64,000 nucleotides of DNA from Oenanthe sinensis. Its lineage: Eukaryota > Streptophyta > Magnoliopsida > Apiales > Apiaceae. The notes beneath the pieces are model-generated. The model saw only the letters and a list, made by a program, of their open reading frames with translations. It had not been told where the DNA came from and searched no databases. Below, piece by piece: positions 23,440-34,099 of this stretch (the stretch's first letter is position 1; each line of letters opens with the position of its first letter). The DNA lies in contig CM053813.1 in assembly GCA_028671895.1 (NCBI GenBank), forward strand, positions 41,015,501 to 41,079,500. Reading direction: 5' to 3'. A program made the position numbers and the translations under genes.

Positions 23440-23855
23440 AATTTTTAATAGTATCATTGTAGAATTGGCTTTTCTAAATAGTATCATTCACTATTTTGGA
23501 TGTTCAAGTGATACCACTGTACTTTTAACTTCGTCCGCATCATACGATTCTGTTAACTAAACATTAATAAAACCGTTAATTATTAATTAAAATGGCAATT
23601 CCTAACGGTATCATTTAGCAAGTCAATTTTTCCTAATTCTTTTACCACATATAATAGATATTGGTTTTTTATAATTATTTTTATATTATTATCATCCCTA
23701 AAAAGTAGAACTTAGAAATCGGAAATTTTTTAAGTAGAATTGACTTTTCTAAATGATACCATTCACTGTTTTAGACTTACAAGCGGTACCAGTGTACTTT
23801 TGACTTCATCCGCATCATATCATTTAGAAAAGTCAATTCTACAACAGTAGCCGAT
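23440..23855. repeat. direct repeat pair of about 95 bp flanking a 190 bp spacer
   Basis: TGTAGAATTGGCTTTTCTAA to CGTCCGCATCATACGA (about 23458-23547) recurs as GTAGAATTGACTTTTCTAAA to CATCCGCATCATATCA (about 23733-23825). An inverted fragment of the first phrase closes the block (AGAAAAGTCAATTCTAC, about 23827-23844). It may be a mobile element with internal direct repeats; family unknown. Confidence 0.55.
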
Positions 23856-24374
23856 CATAATTTATAGAAAGGAATGTACACTTTATTTTCTGCTGCACTG
23901 CAAATGATTTTTGCCATATTAATGATATATTTAGACTTTTTCAAAGATTTATGTAGGATTTGCAAATTTTGTATTGGGAAGAGGTTTGAAATGTCACACT
24001 CGTTAATTCTCGTTTAATGCAGGAAGGAGCTACTATATTTTTATGTTTAGGTTTTCGAAAAAGCCATGACAGTGGTCAAGTTTAAGGTAACAAATTAAGA
24101 ATCGTAATATATATAGATTCAGCAACGTACAGAACTTGGACATTATTGAAAGAGTTCTGATTTGATATGTATATCTTCTGACAAGCCTGCACCCTTCTTC
24201 CTGTACATTAAATGTATGAGATTATGCTACAAAATAGGTGATAATATGTGTAGGCTTCATTATCATGTATATCAGGAACCAGGCTAGCAGCCCTGACTTA
24301 AATTTGATTTTAACAAAAATATATATATGGTTTTGCTAGAGCACACAGTAGTGTGTCCGTAGATCCTGGCAATA

Positions 24375-24605
24375 CCATGCAAGTTTGAAAATAATTGATG
24401 TTCAACTTTTTAGTACACATTTTTAGGAGTTTTGACTACATGGTTAATATTATTATTTAAAAAAAAAATTATGAATACAAATATTAAACTAAAATTTTTA
24501 TTCAAAAAAAGAAATTTTTAAAAATAATAATTTTAACTATGTAGTCAAAACTCCTAAAGATGTGTGTTAAAAAATCAAACGTCAATTATTTCCGAACTGA
24601 GGGAG
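24375..24605. mobile_element. Stowaway-like MITE
   Basis: Long imperfect inverted repeat: GTTTGAAAATAATTGATG on the left against the complement of CGTCAATTATTTCCGAAC on the right. Inner arms TTTTAGGAGTTTTGACTACA and TGTAGTCAAAACTCCTAAA pair. It ends in GAGGGAGTA and has TA on each side, typical of Stowaway-like ends. Confidence 0.75.
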
Positions 24606-24719
24606 TAATTTATTAGAGTTTCAATGTATTATTATAATCATTCACCTATTTTCTTAATGATGTATAATTAATTTTTACCTACTACATTAATAAGACATAG
24701 ACATAAGAAAGAACAATAT

Positions 24720-25010
24720 GCGACACGAACGATCTCCAAGATAAGCCATGACGGCCCAGAACAACCAAACTTAGATCTAACGCGTATCAATTATATAAAC
24801 AGACCATCCGTCTTAGTGCCTCAATTTTGCTATACGAACGCTATAGCAAGTAGAAAACAACCGAGGTAACGGTTATGTTTTGTCCATTAACATAAGATAT
24901 TAATATCTAAAAATCATTTCAATTCAGAAGAAGAGAACTAATTAGCTGCAATCTAGTCGATACATTTCACAGAATACCAAAACCTAAACAGACTATGAGA
25001 TTAGTTAACA
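24720..25010 (-). pseudogene. relic 3' flanks of two membrane-protein family members
   Basis: 24815-24860 (GTGCCTCAATTTTGCTAT ... TAGCAAGTAGAA) matches 16381-16425, the 3' flank of the truncated gene. 24885-25010 (TATGTTTTGTCCAT, GAACTAATTAGCTGCAATC, CAGACTATGAGATTAGT) matches 21275-21395, the 3' flank of the third gene. No coding exon remains on either side. Confidence 0.5.
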
Positions 25011-25160
25011 AAAAAATTTTTAAAAAGAAAAGATTAGTTGGTTTGCGTACTGATAAAACATAATGTTAATAATAGATTCTTATTAGTTTGAGCAAATTAA
25101 CAAGCTAGTTCTCTTGTTCTAGGCTTGTAGCATGGAAAAAGCCGGAAAAAAAGTATAGCA

Positions 25161-25232
25161 TGTGGCTGCTGGGATTCGAGCCCAGGTCTCCACGGCCACA
25201 ACGTGGAATTCTTACCACTAAACTACAGCCAC
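25161..25232 (-). tRNA. tRNA-His (anticodon GTG)
   Basis: The minus strand starts GTGGCTG and ends CAGCCAC plus discriminator A, a 7-bp acceptor stem. The anticodon stem CCACG/CGTGG encloses the loop TTGTGGC with GTG at positions 34-36. The T-loop GCTCGAATCCC serves as the B box. A run of seven T (25152-25146) 9 bases downstream is the Pol III terminator. No intron. The extra G at -1 is added after transcription, as usual for tRNA-His. Confidence 0.96.
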
Positions 25233-25460
25233 AATGTGATTATGAAATTATATTTTCTAATATAGTTTATCATTTATCTAAGACACACTTAAAAAGTGTG
25301 TTTTTAATTGTTTTAAAAAAATATATTTTTAAATAATTGTTTCTCTTTTGGTTCAATATATATTTTTTAAAAGTATCCTAGTACTCCTGTTTTTAATAAA
25401 ATTTTATAACTGATCTCATTATTTAATATAATAATCAAAGACAAATATGAGAATGAAATA

Positions 25461-25693
25461 CTTCCTCTGTTGGGTTTTATTTTACGTTTAACTTTTTGAC
25501 ACACATTTTTAGGAGTTTTGACTATATAGTTAAATTTATTATTTTTAAAATTTTATTTTTTTGAATAAAAATATTAAACTAAAACTTTTATTCACAAAAA
25601 AAAAATTAAAAATAATAATTTTAACTATATAGTCAAAACTCTTAAAATAGTGTGCCAAAAAATCAAATGTCAAATATTACCAAACAAAGGGAG
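25461..25693. mobile_element. Stowaway-like MITE, same family as at 24.4 kb
   Basis: Starts TA-CTTCCTCTGTTGGG and ends CAAACAAAGGGAG-TA, with inner arms TTTTAGGAGTTTTGACTAT and ATAGTCAAAACTCTTAAAAT. It forms a near-complete hairpin of about 230 bases with a TA target duplication. It shares its inner arms with the 24.4 kb element. Confidence 0.8.
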
Positions 25694-25699
25694 TATTTT

Positions 25700-26060
25700 T
25701 TTTAAATACTTTAGTTTTTAAAAAGATACAATTAAATAGGGATAAAGAATTCAAATGAAAAAAATATTCTTTATAATTTATTTAATAGCAAATGAAAATA
25801 AACCAATTTATTTCTTTATATATATATATAGATAGTATCGAACTTTGATATTAAATTCCAGTACATTGTTATAAACTCAATTAACTTTAAAATAATGGTC
25901 AATTATTTTGGAACATCCAAAATTAACATGCAAAAAATAGCACTCCGATGAAAATAAAAAATCCAAATATTTAAAACCCCCCACCAATTTTACCCGCCCT
26001 CTCTTTTCATGTTTAAAACTTTTCTAACACGGACAAAAACACAAACTCAAATAGACCATC
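25700..26060. other. gene-free AT-rich stretch
   Basis: Contains a short TA run near 25817-25832. Nothing else was recognised. Confidence 0.5.
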
Positions 26061-26064
26061 CCAA

Positions 26065-26625
26065 CTAGAGCCGGCAATTGTGTCATAATTTCATTTCCTC
26101 TATTTTCGTGTTTTCATGTACTCATATTTAAAATCGAAAATGACCCAAAATCATTTCATGTACTTACTTAACCAATCCGAATACGAAATAAAATATTTCT
26201 TGTCTACCCGAAACGAAATGAAAAGTACACGAATTTTTTATATATTTTTTGTTTACATGAAACGATCCGAAATAACACGAAACGATTATATCCGAATACA
26301 CGAAATATACACTAAATACTAATGAATACATAAAATGAGTAAATTGTGATATATTACGTATATATATAATAATATGTTTAAAAATATATATATATTACAG
26401 ATAATATATATTATGATATATAAAAAATAAAAATTATATATTAATATTTCGTGTACTTTCGTATATTTTCCGTGTAACCAGAATGAAACTCATATTCAAC
26501 ACTAAATTTATCGTGTAATTTCGTGTTCGTGTACTTTCGTGTATCGAAAATCAAAACTCATATATATTTTCTTCATGTCATTTCGTATCGTGTTCACCTG
26601 TCATGTGTCTAATTGTCAAACCTAA
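26065..26625. repeat. CGTGT/ACACGA-rich dispersed element
   Basis: Begins GCCGGCAATTGTGTCA and ends CACCTGTCATGTGTC, with many ACGAAA, ACACGA and TTTCGTGT phrases between. The ends look like a decayed non-autonomous hAT-type element common in plant genomes. It sits directly upstream of the H4 promoter. The ORF 26116-26322 inside it is composition noise. Confidence 0.5.
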
Positions 26626-26662
26626 TCCCAACACACCCATAACAGCCAATTACATCTTATCA

Positions 26663-26670
26663 CGCGGATC
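26663..26670 (+). promoter_or_regulatory. histone octamer CGCGGATC upstream of H4
   Basis: The exact CGCGGATC octamer typical of plant core-histone promoters lies 174 bases before the H4 ATG. With the TATA box at 26761 it gives a standard replication-linked histone promoter. Confidence 0.8.
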
Positions 26671-26760
26671 ACAAAGTACAACCGTCAGATCAAGCCTCGA
26701 ATCCAACGACCACAAACTCACCCCGCCACTAGTTAAAATCCCAAACCCCCAATCTCAAGC

Positions 26761-26768
26761 TATAAAAA
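26761..26768 (+). promoter_or_regulatory. TATA box of H4 (first copy)
   Basis: TATAAAAA lies 76 bases before the ATG. Confidence 0.7.
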
Positions 26769-26836
26769 GCAAAGCCCCCCAGCCCCCATTTCTTCAATTA
26801 AAATCAATCGCATTCAACAAATTAGTCTACAAAAAA

Positions 26837-27148
26837 ATGTCAGGGCGTGGAAAGGGAGGCAAGGGGTTGGGCAAAGGGGGAGCCAAGAGGCATCGCAAAG
26901 TGCTGAGAGACAACATCCAGGGCATTACCAAGCCTGCTATTCGAAGACTTGCTAGAAGAGGCGGTGTTAAGAGGATTTCAGGTCTCATTTACGAAGAGAC
27001 TCGCGGGGTCCTTAAGATTTTCTTGGAAAATGTCATTCGTGACGCGGTTACTTATACCGAGCACGCTAGGAGGAAGACGGTGACTGCTATGGATGTTGTT
27101 TATGCTCTTAAGAGGCAGGGCAGGACTTTGTATGGGTTTGGGGGGTAG
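26837..27148 (+). CDS. H4: histone H4 (first copy)
   Basis: Core histone that pairs with H3 in the nucleosome. 103 residues, the invariant H4 length, in one exon as usual for plant H4. It begins [20 protein letters not shown] with the acetylated N-terminal lysines. The histone fold carries [20 protein letters not shown] and [20 protein letters not shown], and it ends GRTLYGFGG. The upstream frame is open to 26603, but the ATG after AAAAAAA at 26837 is the conserved start. It belongs to an inverted pair with the gene at 53318-53629; the encoded proteins look identical. Confidence 0.98.
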
Positions 27149-27824
27149 ATTAGATATGTTTGTGCTTGCTGTTACAATGTTATTATTGCTAACTTGATTC
27201 TTAACAAGACATGTATGGTTCATTTCTGAAATCAAAACAAATTGCTTGCTTATTGTTTGGTTCAATTTCAAAATAAAAATAAAGCCCTTCATGTTATGTT
27301 AGAGCGTATGCATCCTGTGGATTACATGAAAAATGGTTTAAATTTTGATGTAATGAAAAAATGAATTCCAGATGTAACTATATAATATTATTATCATAAA
27401 AGCTTCTTGTTAATATGTATTGCTTCCGGATTGTATTAATTGGAATTTATGTAAGCTTCGAGAATCACTTGTATTTTTTAAACAACTTAGTTTTATAAAT
27501 TTTGAGGATCAAAATTTAAAAATCTTATTGTATAAAATGATGTCAAGCAGTGGTTTAACTCATGGTTTGTTAAGCAGAGCCTTTCATTTGTGTAATGTAC
27601 CCCAAACTATTTTGCAAGTATTAAAAATATGTAAAAAAAAAGTTAAAAGTTGTAGCCAAACACATTCGAAAACATTTTTCCATTTCAGCTTAACTTTTCT
27701 ATATGCACCTCATCTTACAAATATACGATTAGCAAAAACTATTGGCAAAAAAAATACACAATTCTTTTGGAACTGCATTGATCTCTATTTAGAAAATACT
27801 ATGATGCAGGGCACCGGATAAAAA

Positions 27825-28185
27825 TGCCCAAAGAAAATAATCAATGCAGGGAAACAGATCATCAAGCCTCCTCCGCGTCAATAGTTCAGACTACAGTAGC
27901 AGAAAAACTTGAAAACAAACAGGCCTCCCCGCCTTTGTTGCTATAAACATCACCCAACAAAGACAACTTTGCACAAAATTCTACTACTAGATGACAACCT
28001 CCATGCACTAGATTGTAAATGTCATTTCCAGCTTCAGACATCAGACTACCACGATATGATAATGTGAACTGACTGAATGGCTCTCTAACCTGTAGCTTAT
28101 CAATTATCAGTACATTTCATTAACGAGGCACATGTATGATTCGGCATTGTCCTTCTTGTCCTTAAAATTAATAATATCAAGTGTT
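27825..28185. other. non-repetitive stretch resembling a transcript end
   Basis: Higher GC and less repetitive than its surroundings, with no open frame. It could be the 3' UTR of a lost minus-strand gene, but nothing identifies it. Confidence 0.3.
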
Positions 28186-28186
28186 G

Positions 28187-28500
28187 GACCAAGGGCTGTA
28201 AATGAGCTGATACGCTCACGAACAGTTCGGTGTTCGGCTCAAAAAAAGTTCGGTTCGTGTTCCGTTCGATTTGTAAACGAGTCGAACATGAACACAATTT
28301 TTAGGTTCGGTTCATAAATGAGCTGAACTTGAGCACAACATAGTTCGGCTCGAAAGTTCGCGAACAAGTTTGATTATAATGTTCATGAACCTAGTTCGCG
28401 AACAAGTTCGATTATAATGTCTGTGAACTATATTCACGAAAAAGTTCGCGAACAAATTCGTGAACACATGTTTGTGGACATTTACGAATTACTAAGTATT
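28187..28500. repeat. TTCG/AACGAAC-rich dispersed element
   Basis: Starts GGGCTGTAAATGAGC and repeats phrases such as GTTCGGTTCGTG, GTTCGCGAACAAGTTCG. This resembles a widespread class of plant non-autonomous hAT-like repeats. Its right end is cut by the MITE at 28514. Confidence 0.6.
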
Positions 28501-28513
28501 TATATGTATATTA

Positions 28514-28784
28514 CTACCTCCGTCCCGACCAAATATTTACATTTGGTTTGGGCACGAAGATCAAGGATAGTGGGTGTAATATTGTTAAAATAAATGAAAT
28601 AGTAGATCTAATAATGATTTTATTGTTAAAATAAGTGAAGTAGTGTGTGTAATAGTGTAAAGTGTTGAAAACGTGGATGTAATAATGTATTTTATTATTA
28701 AAAATTACTATTTTTAATAATGTAAAGAATTGGTGAGACATCCCAAAAAGAAAAGTGTAAATAAATGGGAGGGACGGATGAAAT
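28514..28784. mobile_element. Stowaway-like MITE
   Basis: Left end TA-CTACCTCCGTCCCGACCA, right end ATGGGAGGGACGGATG. Inner arms AATATTTACATTT and AAGTGTAAATAAAT pair imperfectly. The CTCCGTCCC terminal motif is diagnostic for this class. Confidence 0.75.
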
Positions 28785-28789
28785 ATATA

Positions 28790-29170
28790 TATAGGCAGGT
28801 GCTCAAATGAGAACCCACTTTAAAATTAGAACTAAGACCTAATCTCAACCATTCAAATTTTAAACTCTTATTAAATCTTATCCATCCAATTAAATCTATT
28901 TCTATCTTTTCACTAACATACACATTTACAGATCTACCTACCTAACTACATACATACATACATATATATGTACATCATAATCCTGTCTTTATCGAGTTCA
29001 TCATCTCCGTGAGATATTACTTATTTCCGACGAAACAATCTCAATCTGGTTATCTCTCCAACGATGATTATGAATCAGATCCAGATAACACTCATCTCCA
29101 TCACCGTGGCAACAGTTTTCACCAATCATCGCCATCATTTACGAACGGTGACACTTTAACCACCACATGG
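28790..29170. other. gene-free stretch
   Basis: Begins AATGAGAACCCACTTTAAAA, a phrase seen in dispersed plant repeats. The rest, including a CATA run near 28950-28965, holds no gene. Confidence 0.4.
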
Positions 29171-29174
29171 GATG

Positions 29175-29335
29175 ACAAAATAATTTGATCCGATGGATAC
29201 CCGATCCATTCCAACCCGATTGGATTTTACCGAACCCGAATTTTTGGATTTCAGGTAAACCAAACCGATACCCGACTTGAAATCTGAAACTCAATCCAAA
29301 CCCGAAACCCGATAAAAACCCGATATATTTATATA
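29175..29335. repeat. CCCGA-rich dispersed element
   Basis: Dense CCCGA and ACCCGAT phrases (GATACCCGATCCATTCCAAC, AACCCGAAACCCGATA). This composition marks a family of non-autonomous plant transposons. The borders are unclear. Confidence 0.5.
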
Positions 29336-29978
29336 TATAATATTATAAATATAAAATATAATATTATAAATATAACTTATTATATATAATAAGATAAATA
29401 ATTTATATATGTTTATTTTATTATTTCATTTTTACTCAATAATCAATACTTATTTAGTGAACTAATTTTTCATTTATCAACGTATAATAGATTTTAATAG
29501 TATTATATTATACAAACTTTTCATTTTTATCAATATATGAACTACCTCCATTGTTGATCTCCGAAAACGAGAAAGTAGGCTAAAACTTCGGAACAGTAGG
29601 TCAGTGGGTTGATGGCATTACCACCAATATCAATCTCCTCGACTCCTTTGGATTTAGGCGAGCAAAGGAGAAAATTTTTGTGCTACGTGATCACAAGTCA
29701 AGAATAAACCAAGGATTTAAAAATAACAATCCCACGTCGAGGAGTTGAATAAATCTATTATCCAACAAGACACGTAATTTTCCCAAACGAAAATAATATC
29801 AGATTACAAACTTAAACTCCACAAACCAAGGTCAACTAACTGCTCCACAAGAGTATTACTTTCTTCCTCACTTCAACTAGATGCATAAATTACAGGATAT
29901 TGTGGAGAGGCAGATCAAGCACGCAATTGCTGCAGCAACGTGAGTAAAATTCTTTCTACTAAACCCCATGAAGGCACA

Positions 29979-32647
29979 TCAGTTTATCTGCATTGACGAC
30001 TCTGCATGATACTTCTCTAAATCAGCATCCAGATCATCTTGTGATAACTTCTCCTCGCGTCCTCTTCCACTTCCACTTCCACGTCCCCTCCCAGATCCAC
30101 GACCTCGACTACCACCACGCGACCTTCCAAATCCGCCCCTTCCTTGCCCACTGTTCCAATATACAATTTAAAAGCAGATCCGATGTGTGAGCATAATGTA
30201 AAGAGATACAACTTCACCTAGAATAATAAAATATCTCAAATTTTTACATGTAAACATTCCCGCTTCAAATCGACTCTCCATCTGAACTCTAGCACACGCG
30301 AAACATTAATATTACTCCACAAGAATAATATTAAGTTCTTTCTTTCATAATTTAACTGTGTAATTTGTTCAAATTATGCAATTTTAACAATCTTAAGGAA
30401 AATTTGAGCTATGTTTTTTTTTGTGACAATGTTATGGAAAATTATGATAAAATTTATTAATTTTTCATTCCATTCCACAAGCATTAAATTGAGTTATTTC
30501 TTTCATATTTAAAATAAAGAGTCACTCCTTTCTTACTCATATCCTTTGCGGATATATCATAAAAGTTCACACCATCAAAGATATTATTTTGGTTTCTCCT
30601 CACAACCTTCATCCTTCTCTTACACCATCAGACTCATGGATGTGTATCCAATTGTCGGAATTCGCAATATTTTAAAACTTTTGCATGTTTTTGACCAAAA
30701 GTAAGTGTGAAGTGTTCAAGAGAAAACAGAGGTGAAATATAGAGCCCAGATAACAGTTTAACATTTTACAATGAATTAAACGATTACAAAGTGATGGTAT
30801 TGAAATTTACACAAAATCGTATAAATGCTAACAGATAGATTTAAAAGCAGTTAAAGCTACTAAATATTGGAAATTAGTGCATACCTTCTAGGAACCCCGT
30901 TAAAGTTTGAGCTGTTTCCATATGCAGATGGTGGCCCAGCTGCAGGAGTCACTATGTTTGTTCCGACAATTTCTACTTTCATTGGCTTCCCATCAAGCTG
31001 GACATTATTGTACTTGGTGACAGCTGATAATGCATCTTGACGACGTGAAAAGACAACTTCAGCCGTTCCCTACGGATAAGATGTTTTCTAAACTCACAGC
31101 AGGACAGGACAGTCTTTTTAGAAAACCACATAAATTTCTCAATTTTGAATATATACCTTTGATCTTCCACTTCGATCATAATGTACTACACATCGTTTCA
31201 GATCACCAATTTCTGAAAACAGCTCCTACATAAAGTTTCCAGGCCATCTTCGAATTAATATTAGACGCACAATTAGAAGCAATGTAGAAAGATATTAATA
31301 TCATAACCATAATCTTTAGTATCTAAATTCAGAATTGGTTTATAATTGTGCAGATCACATACACCAAGAATAACAGGAAAGATGAGAAAATATATTTTTG
31401 GAATTATTTGCTCAAAACACAACATAAATCATTAAGTACACGATGATGCATTTGTTCTTTCTCTACTATAATGCTAGATCCAATTTCAATTGATTGTCCA
31501 GATAATATTTCTTACTTTTTCTTCGTTTAAAAATTAACCAATTTTCTATATATCACAGTTATGTGTCTACCCACACATCGCGCATCAAACGTGGTCTTCT
31601 CGGTCCACATGTGCGATGCACTTCAGATCATATTTATGTTAATCAATAAACTAACTAACTACTTGATCACTTAACTAGTTTATAAAGCATCAACTGTGTT
31701 ATTGAGTAATTATTATATAAATTATTAAAGATAATGAACTTATTTATTTGACTATCTAGTTTAATTTAAATGCAACTCTTGAAATATACTCCCTCCGTCC
31801 CACCCAATTGTTATCCTTTCGGAGAGAAGGTCTGGCACGCATTTTAAGGTGCATATAAAATATAGTTCCATAACTTATTTTTAAATTATTTTTTTTCTGA
31901 ATAAAAATTTAATGTTTAAATTTAAACATTAAATTACAAAACATAACTAATTATACTCAACTGATGTTTTCACTCAACTGAATTACAAAACATATTCCTA
32001 AAATCACAACAAATTTAAACACTATCGAATTATACTGAAAATCACATCATTCATCAAACACATAACTAACAAACACCCAATTGCAAAAAAAGAAATAACC
32101 TTGACATCTTCCTGAGAAACACCGTAATCAAGATTGGATACATACAGCTTCGTTCCAGTTTCAATTGACGAACCTCGGTTCCTACCTCCATATCCCTGAT
32201 TCGCCATCGCCTGATCCGAACTAAACATATCATGCTTCCACGCTGAATCCGGCGCCTAAATATATCAACCAAAACAATCTCAGTTTACTCAACTTGATAA
32301 ATTAATACTCACTCCATCCCACTTTTTAGAATTCCATTTTAAAATTTTCACGCATATTAAAAAAAAATTGTAATTTTCTCCCACTTTTACGCATATTAAA
32401 AAAATGGTCACAATGTACTACTAAAAAGGTACCAAATACAGTTAGAAACTTAATCTCGATGAATTAATAAAATTCTCCGGTCTCGAAACTATACCTTAGA
32501 AGAAGAGTAAGGAGCAGCTCGATTTGATGAGCGATTATTAGACCGGCGAGTTGGACCGGGACCAAAAGAACGGCCTCTGCCTCGACCGCCGCCGGACTTC
32601 TTGTTGCTTTTAATGATGTCGTCGAGAGTTTGGTCTAAAGCAGACAT
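29979..32647 (-). CDS. ALY: ALY/REF mRNA export adaptor (THO complex subunit 4)
   Basis: Nuclear RNA-binding adaptor that couples splicing and the THO/TREX complex to mRNA export. Five exons with GT-AG borders: 32647-32495, 32255-32100, 31225-31157, 31069-30885 and 30150-29979, 244 residues. The N-terminus MSALDQTLDDIIKSNKKSGG is the conserved UAP56-binding motif followed by an RGRG-rich stretch. The RRM starts at GTKLYVSNLDYGVSQEDVK (RNP2) and continues ELFSEIGDLKRCVVHYDRSG, then KGTAEVVFSRRQDAL (RNP1). The tail has Gly-Arg repeats and ends LSQDDLDADLEKYHAESSMQ, the second helicase-binding motif. The start is the first ATG in this conserved motif. Closest to the ALY1/ALY2 type by its N-terminus. 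Intron 2 carries a MITE fragment. No damage was seen. Confidence 0.95.
31789..31945. mobile_element. Stowaway-like MITE fragment in ALY intron 2
   Basis: Begins TA-CTCCCTCCGTCCCACCCA. The matching right terminus is missing, so only one half remains. It sits mid-intron, away from the splice sites. Confidence 0.6.
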
Positions 32648-32654
32648 ATTTGTA

Positions 32655-33575
32655 TTTGTATATAAACCCTAGATATAGATACAGATCTGTGAATGTATAA
32701 ATTCTAGGGTAATCGAGGATAATAAGTGGGGGGAGAAGTAGTAGAGGCTGGGAGACTCGATCTGACTTGTGTCGAAAATCGAGAGCCAGACAAATCAGTT
32801 CAAGTAATTTATTATATTTATATATATACTATAATAATATTGAGTCCGATTTTTTTTATTATAATTAGAATAAAATATTGTTTTATGTTAAGAATTGAAA
32901 AAAAATGGAGTTTATTGAGATTTTTATTTATATTTTTGCAACAAATTTTGTAAAAAGATGTTAATACTTGTTTTCGAAAAATTTATTGTATTATTTTCGA
33001 AATATGGGAATCATTATATTATTATTTGAAAAAGTAATTAATATTTGTCAATTTTGATTCTCATATGATTTTTCTTTAATTTTGCATTGTTGAATAATAT
33101 CCAAAAAAAAAGATTTTAAAATTCGAAGATGATGAAAGAACAATTTTTTGTTAGTTTCCTAACTAATTTTATTTGATCTCAGGAGGTAAATTTAAACACC
33201 ATACAAAAAAGTTAGTTATATATTATTAATTGAAAGTTGGATTCTATTTATTTAATTTTTAATTTGTGACGCAAGAAAAAATTATTGTTTCCTCCAATTT
33301 TCTATACAAGTTACTGGAGTTTTAGACTTCGTGCACGTCTCCATTACATGATTAAAATTAAATTTTTTTATGGAGGGGCAACAATCGAAAATGCACCGAA
33401 AAGAAAGCGTTTGTGCAATTTTCAAAAAAATTAGTGGTGGGTTTTTTTTCTTGCAAAATTTATATGCATTAAAAGAAAGGAATAAAAATACAGGATGAGA
33501 GGTTTTAAACCCCAAGAGCAGAGACAAGCATCTAACTCAAGCAAAGAAAAAACAACAATAAAGCCTTATCTATTT
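32655..33575. other. ALY upstream region and gene-free stretch
   Basis: The first ~100 bases above 32647 hold the ALY leader (ATATAGATACAGATC). No clear TATA box was assigned. Beyond 32810 it is AT-rich and empty. Confidence 0.4.
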
Positions 33576-33580
33576 CATAT

Positions 33581-34090
33581 CTAGACTAATAAACCAACAT
33601 TTTTCTCATTTTCTGTTTCAAAGCACCTGTAAGATAATAATTTACATTTTATAATGTGGTGACAATGAGCAGCCAAACTAGTTGAATTTGAAATTTCTCC
33701 ACGATGAAATTTGTCATCTCGCTCCCTCCATATAGCATAGCATCCCACTTGGAAAGCAAGAATCTTGATCGTAACACATATGTCCTGCTGGTTAAATTCC
33801 TCAAGATCGTGAATCCACGTGAACCAATTCAATGATAAATTTGCACAATTGTTAGCCATGACAAACTTGAAAACGTGTTGTGTAAATGGACATTTAAGAA
33901 ATAAGTGATGAGAACTCTCCAAGCCATTAAAATACCATGAAGTATTATCAATCACGCCATACTTAAGAAGTCGGGTAAGAGTAGAAACTCTGTCATGCAT
34001 GAAGGAGAACCTAGGAACAGAAAGCTGTTTGTGCCAAACACTTGGCCATCTAGAAAACTTCTTGACCGACATGTCTTAAATCCTGCCAAA
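33581..34090 (-). mobile_element. LINE-type retrotransposon remnant (zinc-binding RT tail)
   Basis: A 163-residue open frame reads VWHKQLSVPRFSFMHDRVST, then LLKYGVIDN, ESSHHLFLKCPFTQHVFKF and later AIWRERDDKFH. This is the pattern of the zf-RVT domain at the C-terminus of plant non-LTR retrotransposons (W-x3-P-R-F-x-F then H-LF-CP). The rest of the reverse transcriptase is missing. Confidence 0.8.
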
Positions 34091-34099
34091 TATCTGTTG

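Larger units (their letters stand above)
26710..27760 (+). repeat. inverted duplication, left arm (H4 gene and 3' flank)
   Basis: This arm matches 52640-53755 in reverse: leader, H4 coding sequence, and about 600 bases of 3' flank including the phrase TTGCTTCCGGATTGTATTAA and ATACGATTAGCAAAAACTAT. Small indels and substitutions separate the arms outside the coding part. Similarity stops about 50 bases above the TATA box. Confidence 0.85.

Noticed and set aside
26603..26836. N-terminal extension of H4 upstream of MSGRG
   Set aside because: H4 is invariant at 103 residues; the extension runs through TATA box and leader, so it is an open frame by chance. The same applies to 53630-53836.
26978..27292. 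Antisense ORF over H4 (and its match at 53174-53488)
   Set aside because: It is preserved in both copies only because the H4 locus is duplicated; no coding evidence of its own.
28100..28317. ORFs on both strands in the TTCG-rich repeat
   Set aside because: Produced by the repeated GTTCG phrases of a dispersed element.
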